Assembly: GCA_030674155.1 (NCBI GenBank)
Contig: CM060325.1
Span: 49,504,324-49,534,318 of the forward strand
DNA: 29,995 nucleotides
Origin: Stramonita haemastoma
Lineage: Eukaryota > Mollusca > Gastropoda > Neogastropoda > Muricidae
Direction of reading: 5' to 3'
Part shown: positions 1 through 9,425 of the stretch, piece after piece
How positions within the stretch are numbered: position 1 is the first letter of the stretch
Layout: each line of letters opens with the position of its first letter
Notes under the pieces: generated by a model
Databases searched by the model: none
What the model saw: the letters and a program-made list of their open reading frames with translations, nothing else
What the model was told of the DNA's origin: nothing
Program-made: the position numbers and the translations under genes

Positions 1-173
1 GATCTTCTGTTCGCACACGGGGCCTCGATTTATAGTCTCACCCGAAAGACATTTGGGGAGAGTGGAGTCGGCACTGATGGTAACTCCAAGAGAAAAATCC
101 CCTCGAACGGGAATCGAACTCGGGTCGTCAAATTGCCAGCGCAATGTTCTGACCACTAGGCTATCCCGTCCCC
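1..173 (-). repeat. tRNA-derived SINE, family 1, cut by the window edge
   Basis: Read on the minus strand it starts with a tRNA-like head: box A-like GGGATAGCCTAGTGGTCAG and box B-like GAGTTCGATTCCCG. A body follows that recurs at 5299-5643 and 6008-6338. No functional tRNA is implied, because the head does not fold into a complete cloverleaf by eye. The 3' body and tail lie outside the window. Confidence 0.8.
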
Positions 174-180
174 ATCCTGT

Positions 181-803
181 TAAAGTGTTGTGCTGTGCTA
201 TGCTGTGCTGTGTTATGCTGTACTGTGCTGTGTTATGCTGTGCTGTGCTGTGTTATGCTGTGATGTGTTATGCTGTGCTGTGCTGTGCTGTGCTATGTTA
301 TGCTGTGATGTGTTATGCTGTGCTGTGTTATGTTGTGCTGTGCTGTGATGTGCTATGTTATGCTGTGCTGTGCTGTGCTATGTTATGCTGTGCTGTGCTG
401 TGCTGTGTTGTGTTATGCTGTGATGTGCTGTGCTGTGCTATGTTATGCTGTGCTGTGCTGTGCTCTGTTGTGTTATGCTGTGATGTGTTATGCTGTGCTG
501 TGTTATGTTATGCTGTGCTGTGCTGTGCTATGTTGTGCTGTGCTGTGCTGTGCTGTGATGTGTTATGCTGTGCTGTGTTATGCTGTGCTGTGTTGTGCTG
601 TGTTATGCTGTGCTGTGTTATGCTGTGATGTGTTGTGCTGTGCTGTGTTATGCTGTGCAGTGTTATGCTGTGCTGTGTTATGCTGTGCTGTGTTATGCTG
701 TGCTGTGTTATGCTGTACTGTGTTATGCTGTGCTGTGTTATGCTGTGCTGTGTTGTGCTGTGCTGTGTTATGCTGTGCTGTGTTATGCTGTGCTGTGCTG
801 TGC
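181..803. repeat. Pentanucleotide satellite (TGCTG/TGTTA)
   Basis: About 620 bp of five-base units, mostly TGCTG with interspersed TGTTA and TGATG. The period avoids stops in several frames on both strands, so the long open frames here are not genes. The array lies in an intron of the protease gene and ends exactly at the acceptor of the exon at 806. Confidence 0.97.
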
Positions 804-805
804 AG

Positions 806-937
806 TGAACGACATCACCATTCTGACCCTGGAGGAAGATCTGGTGTTCAACGAGTGTGTGGCCCCTATCTGTCTGGACTCCTCCGTCATCCCTAATGGT
901 GCCATGTGTGTGGTGGCGGGATGGGGCAACACCGCAG
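806..937 (+). CDS. Protease exon with catalytic Asp
   Basis: Acceptor is TGTGCAG|TG, where the upstream bases belong to a pentanucleotide satellite; donor is GCAG|GTCAGT. The exon enters with the last two bases of a codon and leaves with one base. It encodes [14 protein letters not shown] through VVAGWGNTA. No in-frame start exists here, so it is an internal exon. Confidence 0.9.
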
Positions 938-1393
938 GTCAGTACAGTGCTCCTGTGCCGTGTGGGTGCTGTCTGTCTGTCTGTCTCCTTCACATCTGTA
1001 CCGGTGATTAGGGCTCTGTTCTTCTTCTTCTTCTTCTCATTGGTTTAATGTCCATTCACTACAAGGTGATTTAGACAATGGTACGTTCATATTAAGAATG
1101 TACTGGAAAAGGGGGATGAGGGGAAAGGTGAAAGGATGAAGAATGTAATGGATGATGATAAGTTTGTTTTTTTTAATTTCATTGACAGTTAACTGTCCCA
1201 CTACTGGTGACTGGCAAATACTTTCTGCAACTGATACTAGGACATGCGACTCGGATTCATACAGAACACTTTGGATATTTCCATATTTTTTTCTTAGATC
1301 TAGGCTATCCCTTTGCTTTTTTATACGAGGCAAAGTACAGTATGGCTCTGTGTGTGTGTGTGTGTGTGTGTGCGTGTGTGCGTGCGTGCGTGC

Positions 1394-1437
<44 letters not shown>

Positions 1438-1444
1438 GTGTCTA

Positions 1445-1518
<74 letters not shown>

Positions 1519-1856
1519 GGAAATGATTGCGCTGCTGTTAAGAGCCTTACAAGTCAGGGCAGGTGCATCCAACTTCGTCGGTATGGAAAAGGATTGTTGT
1601 CTTTTAAGTCTATCTTGGGGAGAGAAAAAAAAGCAGGAGAATGGACCAAGAAGGCAGAACATAGGCAAGAAGGAGGTGACAGGAAGAAAAGGAACAAGGC
1701 AGAAACAAAGAAAGGGATAGAAAAGAAGGTGGAAATGCTATTCATAATGACATGCCCACGAAGGTGGGGGGGTAGGGGATGGGGGCAAAGAAATTCATAT
1801 TATAAGTGTGCCATTACCATCTGATATCATTCCTCTCCTGTTAGTGTTAACCGGGT

Positions 1857-1931
<75 letters not shown>

Positions 1932-2003
1932 TGAATGAATAATCTTTATTTTTCAAGGGTTACAGAGTAAGCATTACATACTTTTTTTTCATCCGGCCCT
2001 TTT

Positions 2004-2101
<98 letters not shown>

Positions 2102-3122
2102 GACACACAGACACACAGACACACAGACACACAGAGAGACAGAGATGTCTGTGTCTGTGTGACTGTCTGTGTCTTGTGTGTCTGTGACTGGGACAACAGG
2201 TAGTAGGTCTGTGCAGCAGGTCTGTTCAAAGTGTAGCCTACGTTTTATCTTGCAGACGGCGGGATGTCCACCCCCATCCTGAAGATGACCAAGCTACAGA
2301 CTTTCCCAGGCCCCCAGTGTAACTTCAAGTTCCAGATCCAAGACCCCTATTATTTGACGCACAACGCCAGTCAGCTGTGTGCTGGCTTTCTCAATGGAGT
2401 CACCGATTCTTGTCAGGTAGGTAGGTAGGTGTAGGGGTGTGCACACACTCCTGCATGTGCTCTTCCGTGTCGTGTCATGTCATGTCATGTCTGTACGTTT
2501 GTCAGGTTGTATGTGTTGATTGATTGATTGATTGACACACCTGTCTGTGTGCACTTGTCAGGTAGGTGTGTATTGATTGATTGATTGATTGATTGACCTG
2601 TCTTTATGCTTGTCAGGTTTGTGTTGACACATTGACACACCTGTCTGTACACTTGTCAGGTATGTGTTGACACACCTGTCTGTACACTTGTCAGGTATGT
2701 GTTTATTGACACACCTTTTATGTCTGTCTGTGTCTGTGTATCTGTGACTGGGACACAGGTAGGTGCAGCAGGTCTGTTCAGAGTGTACGTTTTATCTTGC
2801 AGACGGCGGGGGGACACGTGAAGACAGTTTGAAAGCATTTGCACCTTACTGGCAGGGGAGGGGAGGGGGTACACACCTAAAACTAAAACTAAATCACAAG
2901 AAAAAAAAACCCTGCTAAATTGCAGATTGCGCCATCTTTGTTTGTTGCTGACAGGGTGACTCTGGCGGCCCCCTAGTGTGCTTGACCAACGAGGATCGTT
3001 ACGTGCAGACGGGCGTGGTGTCATTTGGTAACGGTTGTGCCAAAGCCAATACGCCTGGCATCTACACCAACGTGGCCTACTACAAACGCTGGATTGCTGC
3101 CAAGAGCGGCGTCCGCAGCTAG
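806..3122 (+). CDS. Trypsin-like serine protease (S1 family), 3' part; join 806-937, 2256-2416, 2955-3122
   Basis: Three exons join in phase into 152 C-terminal residues of a chymotrypsin-fold protease. Seen: catalytic Asp102 in NDITIL (codon 811-813), the CVVAGWG motif, Asp189 in VTDSCQ (codon 2405-2407), catalytic Ser195 in GDSGGP (codon 2961-2963), and the SFGNGC...PGIYTNV pocket and C-terminal segment ending in a Trp-containing helix. Asp189 predicts cleavage after Arg or Lys. Cysteines fit the usual pairs 136-201, 168-182 and 191-220, and the Cys in APICLD would be Cys122, expected to bond the propeptide side. Family knowledge: such proteins are normally secreted zymogens. The signal peptide, activation site and His57 are not in the window and should lie to the left, beyond the satellite at 181-803. 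The usual Trp215 is Phe. The physiological role (digestive, immune or other) cannot be told from this part. Confidence 0.93.
1347..1517. repeat. (TG)n microsatellite, protease intron
   Basis: Nearly pure TG with TGCG interruptions near 1371-1400 and a CCGTGTCTATC break near 1436-1446. Open frames across it are repeat artefacts. Confidence 0.97.
1530..1790 (-). repeat. Dispersed repeat R5, minus orientation
   Basis: Its reverse complement matches 3976-4260 over most of its length, including GAAGTTGGATGC, a long pyrimidine-rich stretch and AATAGCAT...CCACCTTC. It matches no repeat class I can name. Partial copies lie at about 25232-25310 (+) and 20455-20490 (-). Confidence 0.65.
1859..1926. 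repeat. (GA)n microsatellite
   Basis: Uninterrupted GA repeat, followed by a short (GAAT)n stretch. Confidence 0.97.
1935..2003 (-). repeat. Diverged SINE family 1 tail
   Basis: ATCTTTATTTTTC...GTAAGCATTACATAC followed by TTTTTTTTCATCCGGCCC parallels the tail of the copy at 5299-5643. Only the tail end is present. Confidence 0.5.
2004..2135. repeat. (GA)n, (ACAG)n and (ACAC)n compound microsatellite
   Basis: A short GA run, about 75 bp of CAGA units, then ACACAGAC units. It lies about 120 bp upstream of the protease acceptor at 2255. Confidence 0.95.
2256..2416 (+). CDS. Protease exon with S1-pocket Asp189
   Basis: Acceptor TTATCTTGCAG|AC and donor TGTCAG|GTAGGT. Two entering bases complete an Asp codon with the preceding exon, and the exon ends on a codon boundary. 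It encodes [11 protein letters not shown] through NGVTDSCQ, with the Cys168 and Cys182 positions. The acceptor plus exon start is copied at about 2742-2813, and the donor motif is echoed several times in the next intron. Confidence 0.92.
2500..2710. repeat. Intronic tandem repeat containing TTGTCAGGT
   Basis: Degenerate units carrying TTGTCAGGT plus ATTGATTGATT or TTGACACACCTGTCTG occur between the exons at 2256 and 2955. Each TTGTCAG|GT resembles the true donor at 2411-2418. Confidence 0.8.
2742..2813 (+). repeat. Partial copy of protease acceptor and exon start
   Basis: The sequence CAGGTCTGTTCA through CGTTTTATCTTGCAGACGGCGGG matches the intron end and first eight exon bases at about 2186-2263. 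It is then followed by unrelated sequence rather than the exon body. Confidence 0.85.
2955..3122 (+). CDS. Terminal protease exon with catalytic Ser195
   Basis: Acceptor GCTGACAG|GGT; it opens directly on GDSGGPLVC, a common intron position in trypsin genes. It runs 55 codons to TAG at 3120-3122, ending [12 protein letters not shown]. The C-terminus has the expected length for the family. Confidence 0.95.
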   Translation, partial: GDSGGPLVCLTNEDRYVQTGVVSFGNGCAKANTPGIYTNVAYYKRWIAAKSGVRS

Positions 3123-3164
3123 TCTGTAGCATGACTGTCCACCTCTCTCCCACTTTACAGAGGC

Positions 3165-3628
3165 TTGCCACATGTCTCTGTGACTTTGAAACAGCTTTCA
3201 ATGTCTCTCTCATTTTGTAGCAGTTTTCAGGGTTTTTCTCACTTTGTAGCAGTTTTCAGGGTTTTTCTCACTTTGTAACAGTTTTCAGTGTCTCTCTGAC
3301 TTTGTCACAGTTTTCAGTGTCTCTCTGACTTTGTCACAGTTTTCAGTGTCTCTGACTTCGTAACAGCTTTCAATGTCTCTCTGACTTTGTCACAGTTTTC
3401 AGTGTCTCTTTGACTTCGTAACAGCTTTCAATGTCTCTCTGACTTTGTCACGGTTTTCAGTGTCTCTCTGATTTTGCAGCAGCTTTTAGTCTTTTGACTA
3501 TGACTCTATAACAGCTCTCACAGTCTTTCTCTTTCTTTTTTCTGCATATAGCTTTGTCTTTTTGACTATGCAACAGCTTTCAATGTCTCGATTTTGTAAC
3601 AGCTTTCAGAGCCTTTTTTGATTCTGTA
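3165..3628. repeat. 29-bp minisatellite, first block, in protease 3' UTR
   Basis: Degenerate units of the type CTGACTTTGTAACAGCTTTC plus AGTGTCTCT begin within about 50 bp of the stop codon. This block is more diverged than the second. Confidence 0.9.
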
Positions 3629-3629
3629 A

Positions 3630-3930
3630 AGGGATAGCTCAGTGGTCCAAGCACTTGCTTTCCCCAAGCCACGGCTAAGCAGCATTGAGCGTGGTTATCA
3701 AGCGGATGGGCGACTGTTTGCGCACCTTGGCTTCAGTACAGTCCCTCAGTTCACCCAGCTGTAAATGGGTACCTGCCTTTTTTAGGGTCAGGGAAGGTAA
3801 AGCAGCGAGGGAGAGGAGATGGGCGCCGCCCTCAATATGCTGGCCCCTAGAGAAACTGAGGTCTCTGACACCTCGGTCCCCTATGACTACGGAGGTTATG
3901 GAACACCTTTACCTTTTTCTTTTTTTTTAC
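3630..3930 (+). repeat. tRNA-derived SINE, family 2
   Basis: Begins GGGATAGCTCAGTGGTCCAA, a tRNA-like box A. The body contains CACCCAGCTGTAAATGGGTA and CTCAATATGCTGGCCCCTAG. Related copies lie on the minus strand at 11205-11500, 11938-12046 and 18841-19143. It sits inside the 29-bp minisatellite. Confidence 0.8.
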
Positions 3931-3975
3931 CTTTTGATGCTTTTTATTCTCTGACTCTGAAACGGCTTTTAAGGT

Positions 3976-4260
3976 CTCCCATCCCCCGTAGGAATGCCGG
4001 GGGCCTGTCAGTATAAATAGCATCTCCACCTTCTGGAAATTCTGTGCTAGAAATTTCCTCTTTTCTATTCCTCTCTTTGTTTCTGCCTTATTTCTTTTCT
4101 TCCTGTCACTTCCTTATCTGTTTTCTGCCTTCTTGCTCCATTCTCCTGCCTTTTTTCCAGAAAGACTTAAAATATCACAATTCTGTCTTTTGCCAAAGTT
4201 GGATGCGCTGGGCCCGACTTGTCAGGCGCTTAACGGCAGTGTGACGCATTTTTGCTCATA
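3976..4260 (+). repeat. Dispersed repeat R5, plus orientation
   Basis: Inverted relative to the copy at 1530-1790. It is pyrimidine-rich in the middle and ends with the GTTGGATGCGCTGGGCCC...CAGGCGCTTAACGGCAG block, which recurs at 25232-25310. It is flanked by minisatellite units, so it arrived after the array formed. Confidence 0.7.
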
Positions 4261-4261
4261 T

Positions 4262-4335
4262 GACAGACAACAGTTTTTATTCATTTATTCTATTTCATTC
4301 TTTTATATTGAAGATAATGGAGTAAGTACTGTCTG
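4262..4335 (-). repeat. SINE family 1 tail fragment
   Basis: TTCTTTTATATTGAAGATAA followed by TGGAGTAAGTACTGT matches the 3' tail of family 1. Head and body are absent. Confidence 0.55.
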
Positions 4336-4354
4336 AGTGTTTGACAAAGAAGGT

Positions 4355-5050
4355 CCCTCTAGCTTTGCAAAAGCTTTTCTGTCTCTCTGACTTTGAAACT
4401 GCTTTCAGTGTCTCTCTGGCTTCAGTGTCTCTCTGACTTTGTGACAGCTTTCAGTGTCTCTCTGACTTCAGTGTCTCTCTGACTTTGTAACAGCTTTCAG
4501 TGTCTCTCTGACTTCAGTGTCTCTGTGACTTTGTAACAGCTTTTACTGTCTCTGTGACTTTGTAACAGCTTTCACTGTCTCTGTGACTTTGTAACAGCTT
4601 TCACTGTCTCTGTGACTTTGTAACAGCTTTCACTGTCTCTGTGACTTTGTAACAGCTTTCACTGTCTCTGTGACTTTGTAACAGCTTTCACTGTCTCTGT
4701 GACTTTGTAACAGCTTTCACTGTCTCTGTGACTTTGTAACCGCTTTCACTGTCTCTGTGACTTTGTAACAGCTTTCACTGTCTCTGTGACTTTGTAACAG
4801 CTTTCACTGTCTCTGTGACTTTGTAACAGCTTTCACTGTCTCTGTGACTTTTGTAACAGCTTTCACTGTCTCTGTGACTTTGTAACATTCTTCACTGTCT
4901 CTCTGACTTTGTAACAGCTTTCACTGTCTCTCTGACTTTGAAACAGCTTTCAAGGTGGGTTTTTTGTTGTTGTTTTTTTTACTCCATAACAGCTTTTAAT
5001 GTCTCTGTGACTTTTTAACAGCTTTCTCTGACTTTGTAACAGATGTCAGT
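4355..5050. repeat. 29-bp minisatellite, second block
   Basis: About 20 units of TTTGTAACAGCTTTCACTG plus TCTCTGTGAC. Units from about 4530 to 4880 are almost identical, which points to recent expansion or homogenisation. It lies in the presumed 3' UTR of the protease. Confidence 0.95.
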
Positions 5051-5182
5051 ATGTCTTTAAGTTATTAGCAGAGATGTCAGCGTATCTCTGGCCCTGACAT
5101 GCCCTCCTCTTTTCTGTCACTCTCTGAAAACCAGCAAAGTGAGAATAGGCATTGCTGTTCAATGTGAAAAACAAATATCTGC

Positions 5183-5188
5183 AATAAA
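5183..5188 (+). promoter_or_regulatory. Candidate poly(A) signal of the protease gene
   Basis: AATAAA lies about 2.06 kb after the stop codon, just beyond the end of the 29-bp minisatellite, and is followed by T-rich sequence and then a (TG)n tract from 5234, as expected of a GU-rich downstream element. Placement is inferred; an earlier site could be used. Confidence 0.4.
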
Positions 5189-5232
5189 GATTATTAAAAT
5201 GTTGTTGATCTTTTTTGTTTTCTGTCGTGTAA

Positions 5233-5233
<1 letters not shown>

Positions 5234-5299
<66 letters not shown>
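5234..5299. repeat. (TG)n microsatellite
   Basis: A pure TG run directly before a SINE family 1 tail. Confidence 0.97.
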
Positions 5300-5301
<2 letters not shown>

Positions 5302-5643
5302 ATGTTATTTATTTATTCTTTTATATCGAGGATAACAGAATAAGCAATCATGTGCTTTTTTTCATCCGGTCCCCGTGTGTATGCAGTTTTGTAAATATTG
5401 TCATCTGTTCCCACCGGCACACAATGGCCTACTCTTACGAAAAGCGGAACAGGATTTAACGTGTGCGCAAGATGTTCTGTGTGCGTTCGCACACGGGGCC
5501 TCGGTTTACAGTCTCATCCGAAAGACTTTTGGGGAGAGTGGAGTCAGCACTGACGTTAACTCCAGGAGAAAAATCCCCTCCAACGGGAGTCGAACTCGTG
5601 TCGTTAAATTGCGAGCGCAATGTTCTGACCATTATGCTATCCC
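5299..5643 (-). repeat. Full-length SINE family 1
   Basis: On the minus strand: tRNA-like head with GGATAGCATAATGGTCAGAA and box B-like GAGTTCGA (here CGAGTTCGACTCCCG), a body of about 200 bp, and a tail through AAAAAAAGCACATGATTGC and CCTCGATATAAAAGAATAAA. About 345 bp. It is the best reference copy in this window. Confidence 0.85.
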
Positions 5644-5657
5644 TAAGCATTATGCTA

Positions 5658-5669
5658 TGTGTGTGTGGT

Positions 5670-5731
<62 letters not shown>
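5658..5731. repeat. (TG)n microsatellite
   Basis: A TG run adjoining the head of the SINE at 5299-5643; the SINE probably inserted into a pre-existing TG tract. Confidence 0.95.
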
Positions 5732-5733
<2 letters not shown>

Positions 5734-6007
5734 GCCACACTGGAAAAAAAAAAAAACCTGCAGAAATCATACATGTTCACGTACACAACAAACGCCCATT
5801 CGACCACTGTTATCCACAACACAACACAAAGATGAGAAATACTTGTTTTTTCATAATGCATTTAAGCACTTGTCTCTAACTGACCCGACAAGATAGATGT
5901 GAAAGCTGTTCATGAAACATGGATGTAGCTGTCTTTTAAGGTCCTCATGTGGTCATCACAGCCCACAGACACTGTGAAACGTGATAAATGTGAGGAAAAC
6001 AAACCGA

Positions 6008-6338
6008 TATTTATTTTATTTATTCTTTTATATCGAGGATAATGGAATAAGCACTCTTGTGCTTTTTTTCATCCAGCCCCCGTGTGTATGCAGTCTTGTA
6101 AATGTCACCTGTTCCCACCGGCACATGATGGCCTACTCTTACGAAAAGCGGAACAGGATTTAACGAGTGCGCAAGATGTTCTGCGTGCATTCACACACGG
6201 GGGCCTCGGTTTAAAGTCTCATCCGAAGGACTTTTGGGGAGAGTGGAGTCAGCACTGATATTAACTCCAGGAGAAAAATCTTGTCGACCGGACTCGAATC
6301 CGGGTCGTCAAATTGCCAGCTCAATGTTCTGACGTCCC
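6008..6338 (-). repeat. SINE family 1 inserted in tandem repeat
   Basis: Same body and tail as 5299-5643, but the outermost head (box A part) is missing and the homology ends at GTTCTGAC. The flanks are halves of the 5955-7118 repeat unit. Confidence 0.85.
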
Positions 6339-6462
6339 CCAAGACGGTTTCAGATAGACAGACAAAGCCCCTTAACTCAAGGTCCATTCTCACCCACTGA
6401 CACTGTGAAACATGATGATGTGAGGAAAACAGATACACAGACAGGCAGATAAAGCCCCTTAA

Positions 6463-6771
6463 CCATCTTGCATTCGGAATCTCTAAACACAAACAGTCCC
6501 TAGCTTTCGCATTCCATCACGAAATCCAATCCGGTCAGGCACACATGCTCACATGCTCGCTGGCCTTTTCCTCCTTCTAAGTACATACCAGCTGCTTTAA
6601 TTACTTCCAGACTCTCAACAGGATTTCTACCTATAGCCTGATAGAGCTTTGGCATGTGGTAGCAATTAGTGATGGTCACAGCGTGATGGAAATCTACTGT
6701 GTGTAAAGACCCAGTTCAGGGGGGGCAATTATTCAACCCTGGCAAATCCTGGTTTAGGACTAAGAGGGTTA
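6463..6771. mobile_element. piggyBac-like MITE, copy 1
   Basis: About 309 bp, matching 25864-26161 throughout. It begins CCATCTTGCATT, ends CTAAGAGGG plus TTA, and is flanked by TTAA on both sides (6459-6462, 6772-6775). Neighbouring tandem units show the empty target CAGCCCCTTAACTCAAGG, proving the insertion point. TTAA duplication with CCC-type ends is typical of piggyBac elements. It has no coding capacity. Confidence 0.85.
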
Positions 6772-7187
6772 TTAACTCAAGGAGCATCCTAACCCACAGA
6801 CACTGTGAAACGGGAGGAAAACAGATACACACACAGACAGACACAGCCCCTTAACTCAAGGAGCATCCTAACCCACAGACACTGTGAAACATGATGCGAG
6901 GAAAACAGACAGATACACAGACAGGCAGACACAGCCCCTTCACTCAAGGAGCATCCTAACCCACAGACAGACACTGTGAAATGTGAGGAAAACAGACAGA
7001 TACACAGACAGACAGACACAGCCCCTTACTCAGGAGCATCCTAACCACAGACAACACTGTGAAACGTGAGGAAAGCAGATACACAGACAGACAGACACAG
7101 CCCCTTAACTCAAGGACCCAAGCAGTCCAAGTCCCAGACGGATGTCTGTGTAGAACAGACAGCATCAAATAAAAATACTGCACGTGC

Positions 7188-7190
<3 letters not shown>

Positions 7191-7250
<60 letters not shown>

Positions 7251-7266
7251 ATACATACACACACAC
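7191..7266. repeat. (CA)n microsatellite
   Basis: CA run ending in CATACATACAC. Confidence 0.95.
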
Positions 7267-8578
7267 CACACTAAAATTCTGAAAATATTTAATCAGTATA
7301 AAAAATTCATCAGCATCATAAAATACATTTTTTGTTTAGTTTTCATTTCCAATAGTCCTATCCATGTGACTAGTAACTTTCAGGGGATGGGGGGGGGGGT
7401 TCTACATTTTGTGGCATGGAGGCACACAAAATGATGGATATACACATACGGAATGACTATCAACATACGATGCATGACAAAGGAGATGGTTATCATCTGG
7501 GTCATTATCTGTGATTCAGCAAAGATTCAATGAGAAAAGAAAAACAGCTAAAAAGTAATATCTTTCAATGACAGCACTTTGAGCATTTTTGAGTAAGAAC
7601 CATGCCTTCCGCCTGACCTGACTCGAGTTTCAGCTCCAGGATGAGCCTTCATCAGAGGTCCCAGCAGTAGTTGAGGCTTTACCCTCCTTGGTACCTTACA
7701 GTGAGACACTGTTCCTAGTTCAGAAGTTCATTTGCATTATTAAAGCCGACATTGAAAGATGATGATAAAAAGAACAGAAGAACATCCTCAAAATAATTAC
7801 ATCTTGCACAAGGGAAAAAAAACCAACAAATGATAACATATAAAAGAAAAATAACCACCTGCTGAATTTTTGTGCCTTATCTTAAGATGAGACACGGGTC
7901 CAAAAGTGGCCAAAATCATGTTTTTTTAGAATTAAAAATTGCTGGATAGATTTATGGGATTTCCCTGTGTGAATTTAAAAGAATTCAGATCATAAAATAT
8001 GTCTGCAGAAACAGGTTACTCATACTTGTTATAGATAAAAAGGTTTAGGAGTTTGAAATATTGAGTTTTAAGAATTCTATCAAAACAGGATGCAAGGGAG
8101 GTCATAAGGTTGTATCCAGCCAAGCGGTCAGTCTGAGCTAGATGATAACCCAAACGTGGCCATACACTTACAGTGCCAGCACATGTAACATGATGAAGAT
8201 GGTTCATGTCCTTGCCAATATTTTTAGCCCCCCAACAACAACAATAACAAAAAATTGGGCATTCCACAGATTCTTATGTTTCTGTGTTCATGAATGTTTA
8301 ATGAAATGTGGTATCTGTCAGGTACAGATTCCATTTTTTACATGTGCCTAAACATGGGCTGGACTGGACCTAACAGTTCTGCATGTAATTTGACCTAAAA
8401 AAAATACTGACCCCCTTCTTTGGCAGTTACCACTAACACATGGACAAAAACACAGAAAAAAAAACACAAACAAAAAAAAACCAACTGAGGTAGGAGCATA
8501 CAAGAACAAAAAATCAAAACCCAAAATACAATAAACAATAAAATAATCACTAAACTACACACACACAAACAAGCAAGG
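7267..8578. other. Intergenic, no gene seen
   Basis: AT-rich sequence with short chance open frames on both strands. I see no protein motif, splice pattern or repeat family here except a G run at 7389-7398. Confidence 0.6.
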
Positions 8579-8579
8579 A

Positions 8580-8850
8580 TATATGGAAATACATAAAATA
8601 CAAGGAAACAATACATGCAAAAAGATAAAATACAAGGAAACACTAAGTGCAAATAGATGAAATAAAAGGACACAATAAGTGCAAATTCAAGGAGACAATA
8701 AGTCCAAATAGATGAAATATAGAAACAATAAGTGAAATGTATGAAATGCAAGGAAACAAGTGCAAATACATGAAATACAAGGATACAATAAATGCAAATA
8801 GATGAAATACAATGGATACAATAAGAGCAAATACATAAAATACAAGGGAA
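8580..8850. repeat. ~32-34 bp AT-rich minisatellite
   Basis: Degenerate units GAAATACAAGGA, AACAATAAGTGCAAATA, GAT. The long hydrophobic open frame on the minus strand across this stretch is a by-product of the repeat. Confidence 0.85.
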
Positions 8851-9264
8851 AAAAGGAAACAAAGTTAAAAAACAACAACAATAAAACAAAATCCAAACAA
8901 AAAATATAATCCTACATCCATTTTTTAAAGCCACTTGTATGCTATGTTTATGTGAAGAGGAAAAAAAAAAAAGAAACAGAAAAAATTCTACCATTAGCAT
9001 AGAAAGGAATGTGATAATGACGATGACTATGAGGCCGATGATAGTTTGGTTTTTTTCATTCCTCAGCTAGGGCTCCGAGATTTACCAACGTGAGATTTTG
9101 AATATACGACCGTATTTGCCCCTCACAAAGGTAGCTGCATTCCAACTTCAGGAACGAATGTTGGGTATTATTATGATTCTGTAACCCACTGAATACTACT
9201 ATGAATTATGGTATCTTTATCGTGCATATATGATCTTCTGCATGTGTATTTACATGACTGGAAT
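8851..9264. other. Intergenic, no gene seen
   Basis: AT-rich, with poly-A runs near 8950. No recognisable feature. Confidence 0.5.
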
Positions 9265-9267
9265 TTT

Positions 9268-9425
9268 AAGGTCCTGGCAGACTGCACTTGTTGACCCGAG
9301 AGATGGTAAAAATCCCCACCCTTAATTCACCAGATATGGCCAAGATTCAAACCCATGAATTCATGGACCTATGGGATTGAAGTCAAATGATCTTTACCAC
9401 TCAACTGTAGAGATGTAAGAGACAG
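9268..9425 (-). repeat. tRNA-derived SINE, family 3
   Basis: On the minus strand: ACAGTTGAGTGGTAAAGATC head, then TCCATGAATTCATGGGTTTG and GGTGAATTAAGGGTGGGGAT. It matches the plus-strand copies at 25766-26225 (split by a MITE) and 26250-26387. Confidence 0.7.

Larger units (their letters stand above)
5955..7118. repeat. Tandem repeat of ~80-95 bp units, interrupted by two insertions
   Basis: Units read CCCACAGACACTGTGAAAC, GAGGAAAACAGA, (CAGA)n, CAGCCCCTTAACTCAAGG and AGCATCCTAA. About six units can be recognised. One is split by the SINE at 6008-6338 and another by the MITE at 6463-6771. Confidence 0.9.

Noticed and set aside
53..1011. Long Cys/Leu/Tyr-rich open frames on both strands
   Set aside because: They are translations of the TGCTG pentamer array, which lacks stops in several frames; only 806-937 is coding.
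4530..4880. CRISPR array (regular ~29-bp repeats)
   Set aside because: The units are directly tandem with no unique spacers, in a eukaryotic 3' UTR; it is a minisatellite.
8395..9000. 201-codon hydrophobic minus-strand frame resembling a multi-pass membrane protein
   Set aside because: It spans an AT-rich 32-34 bp minisatellite; the hydrophobicity comes from the reversed A/T-rich unit.
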